DNA of 64,000 bases from Pseudomonadota bacterium (GTDB lineage Bacteria > Pseudomonadota > Gammaproteobacteria > Ga0077536): NCBI GenBank assembly GCA_016719885.1, contig JADJYF010000012.1, positions 172,609-236,608 on the forward strand. The letters are read 5' to 3'. A model generated the notes under the pieces. It was not told the origin of the DNA. It worked only from the letters and a program-made list of their open reading frames with translations, and did not search any database. Positions 62,693-64,000 of the stretch are shown in pieces (positions within the stretch are counted from its first letter, which is position 1; every line of letters starts with the position of its first letter). A program made the position numbers and the translations under genes.

Positions 62693-63007
62693 ATGCCGAA
62701 ATCAAGAATGCCCTACCCGCCGGAGTTCCGGCGCAAGATTGTCGAACTGGTTGAGTCTGGGCGAACGCCCGAGGACTTGGCCCGGGAATACGAGCCGTCT
62801 GCGGAGTCGATCCGGAACTGGGTCAAGCAGGCCGAGCGTGACGCTGGCGAGCGCCAGGACGGTCTGACAACGGACGAGCGGGACGAGCTCAATCGCCTGC
62901 GGCGTGAGGTCAGACAGCTCAAGGAGGAGCGCGAAATCCTAAAAAAAGCCGCAGCGTGGTTCGCTCGGGAGACCGGGGCGGTGCCCGGGAAGTCTTCGAG
63001 TTCGTGA
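62693..63007 (+). CDS. IS3-family transposase OrfA
   Basis: A 104-residue protein with a helix-turn-helix (PPEFRRKIVELVESGRTPED, EPSAESIRNWVKQAERDAG) and a leucine-zipper-like coil (LNRLRREVRQLKEEREILKK). ATG 62693 has GGAGG upstream. Near its end A7G (62941-62948) in CTA-AAA-AAA-G is a slippery site that would shift ribosomes by -1 into orfB to make the OrfAB transposase. Confidence 0.93.
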   Translation: MPKSRMPYPPEFRRKIVELVESGRTPEDLAREYEPSAESIRNWVKQAERDAGERQDGLTTDERDELNRLRREVRQLKEEREILKKAAAWFARETGAVPGKSSSS

Positions 63008-63879
63008 AGGCGAACCACGCGACCTACGGCGTGAGAACGATGTGTCGGGTGCTGGGCGTGACGGCGAGCGGCTACTACGCGTGGCGTCACCGGCCGCTCT
63101 CGGCGCGGCAGCGAGACGATGCCTTGCTGACCGACCAACTACGGCGTTTCCATCGGCTGTCCCACGAGCGATACGGACGGCCGAAGCTCTGCATGGATCT
63201 GGCCGAGGCAGGATTCCGGGTGAGCGGCAAACGGGTTGCACGCTTGATGCGGGCGGCCGGTCTGTACGGCGTTTCCCGGCGCCGGTGGCCGAAGACGACG
63301 GTGCGTGACCGCGAGGCTCGGCCGGCCCCTGACCTGGTCGAGCGGCGGTTCTGGGCGTCGCGCCCGGACGAACTGTGGGTGGCGGACATCACCTACGTGC
63401 CGACCTGGGCGGGCTTCCTGTACCTGGCGGTGGTACTGGACGTCTGCAGCCGGCGCATCGTCGGTTGGGCCATGGCCAACCACCTGCGTGCCGAACTCGT
63501 GCTCGACGCGCTCGAGATGGCGCTCCAGCAGCGACGGCCGCAGAACGTCATCCATCACAGCGACCAGGGCACGCAGTACACCTCGATAGCCTTCGGCAAG
63601 CGCTGCCGCGAGGCCGGCGTGCGGCCCTCGATGGGATCGGTCGGCGACTGCTACGACAACGCGATGTGCGAAAGCTTCTTCGCAACCCTGGAATGCGAGC
63701 TCCTGGCCAGTGCCCGCTTCCCCACGCACGCCGCGGCCCGGCTCGCGCTCTTCGAGTTCATCGAGGGCTGGTACAACCCGCGTCGACGGCACTCGGCCAT
63801 CGACTATCTCTCACCCATCAACTACGAAAGGAGGCTGCATCTTCAAGATACCAACCGTGCGACACTGAGTGCGGCTTGA
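62956..63879 (+). CDS. IS3-family transposase OrfB (DDE integrase core)
   Basis: About 307 residues. N-terminal HTH_21-like FEFVKANHATYGVRTMCRVL and RLSHERYGRPKLCMDLAEAG precede the rve core. Catalytic residues: Asp in ELWVADITYVPTWAG, Asp in VIHHSDQGTQYTS, Glu in YDNAMCESFFATLECELL; the end has YNPRRRHSAIDYLSPINYE. It is normally expressed as the OrfAB fusion via frameshifting; the annotated start GTG at 62956 may not be used. Confidence 0.93.
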   Translation: MVRSGDRGGAREVFEFVKANHATYGVRTMCRVLGVTASGYYAWRHRPLSARQRDDALLTDQLRRFHRLSHERYGRPKLCMDLAEAGFRVSGKRVARLMRAAGLYGVSRRRWPKTTVRDREARPAPDLVERRFWASRPDELWVADITYVPTWAGFLYLAVVLDVCSRRIVGWAMANHLRAELVLDALEMALQQRRPQNVIHHSDQGTQYTSIAFGKRCREAGVRPSMGSVGDCYDNAMCESFFATLECELLASARFPTHAAARLALFEFIEGWYNPRRRHSAIDYLSPINYERRLHLQDTNRATLSAA

Positions 63880-63920
63880 GACCCAAGCCGTTGACCGTCC
63901 AAGAACACGGATCAACTTCA

Positions 63921-64000
63921 CCTTTAAAGCTGCTTTGCGTTTGCTCGGCCCCATTTGTTTCTTATTTCCTTGCGGCGTTCACGTCTTTGTACGGCCTTTC
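63921..64000. other. Sequence right of IS3 copy 2, unassigned
   Basis: 80 bp to the window edge. It does not continue the interrupted IS4 gene in any frame I can read, and no feature is visible. Confidence 0.4.

Larger units (their letters stand above)
62639..63920 (+). mobile_element. Intact IS3-family insertion sequence (copy 2)
   Basis: A 1282-bp element bounded by imperfect inverted repeats tgaagttgatccgctttcg (left) and the complement of tgaagttgatccgtgttc (right). It carries orfA and orfB in the usual -1 relation. No matching target duplication is visible (aac left, cct right), which hints at recombination after insertion. It is almost identical to the decayed copy at 51777-54398 and lies in the same orientation. 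Confidence 0.95.

Overview
The window looks like a chromosome segment of a GC-rich gammaproteobacterium, probably a metagenome-assembled or draft genome. The evidence is gene order. hemC-hemD-hemX-hemY sits divergently from gshB, followed by two TonB-like genes, algH, ruvX, pyrR, pyrB and a catalytically dead pyrC. This is the Pseudomonas/Xanthomonas-type arrangement. No species can be named from the sequence alone. Several conserved genes (uvrD, a GST, a TonB gene, a sensor kinase) carry single frameshifts, so indel errors in the assembly are as likely as real gene loss.

Layout. 1-9.2 kb: tail of hrpB, a GST, a nitroreductase, an amidohydrolase, a CitE-like lyase, an SDR, an MHYT-PAS membrane sensor and a SpoIIAA-like protein. 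9.2-11.0 kb: an unusual tRNA-Arg(CCG) locus. The tRNA gene and its terminator are surrounded by at least five decayed copies in which a structured element of about 84 bp sits inside the tRNA T-loop; one copy is split by an IS256-family remnant. 11-27 kb: diheme cytochrome c, uvrD, pmbA/tldE, sthA, a moxR-DUF58-transglutaminase operon, a PEP-CTERM-like protein, msbA, phosphoribulokinase, a ParA-like ATPase, a broken GST and a TetR regulator. 27-33 kb (minus strand): AhpD-like protein, amidohydrolase, then hemCDXY. 33-40.8 kb (plus strand): gshB, two tonB paralogues, algH, ruvX, pyrR, pyrB, pyrC', pyrK-like. 40.9-51.5 kb: an unbroken minus-strand run of about 20 small genes (glutaredoxin, alkyltransferase-like, lipoproteins, secreted proteins, cupin, NTF2-like, GST, GNATs, WapI-like, murI).

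51.6-64 kb is a horizontally acquired insertion-sequence nest. An ISL3-family element was hit by an IS3-family element, which was itself hit by an IS256-family element. A second, intact copy of the same IS3 element lies at the right end. Between them is a visibly AT-richer cargo: a PF10118-type predicted metal-dependent hydrolase and a hybrid histidine kinase whose architecture and input region resemble RpfC, the DSF quorum-sensing receptor.

Two families of short palindromes with the same design (8-bp arms, central GA, trailing CYAC) lie at gene ends throughout the core region. They look like REP elements.
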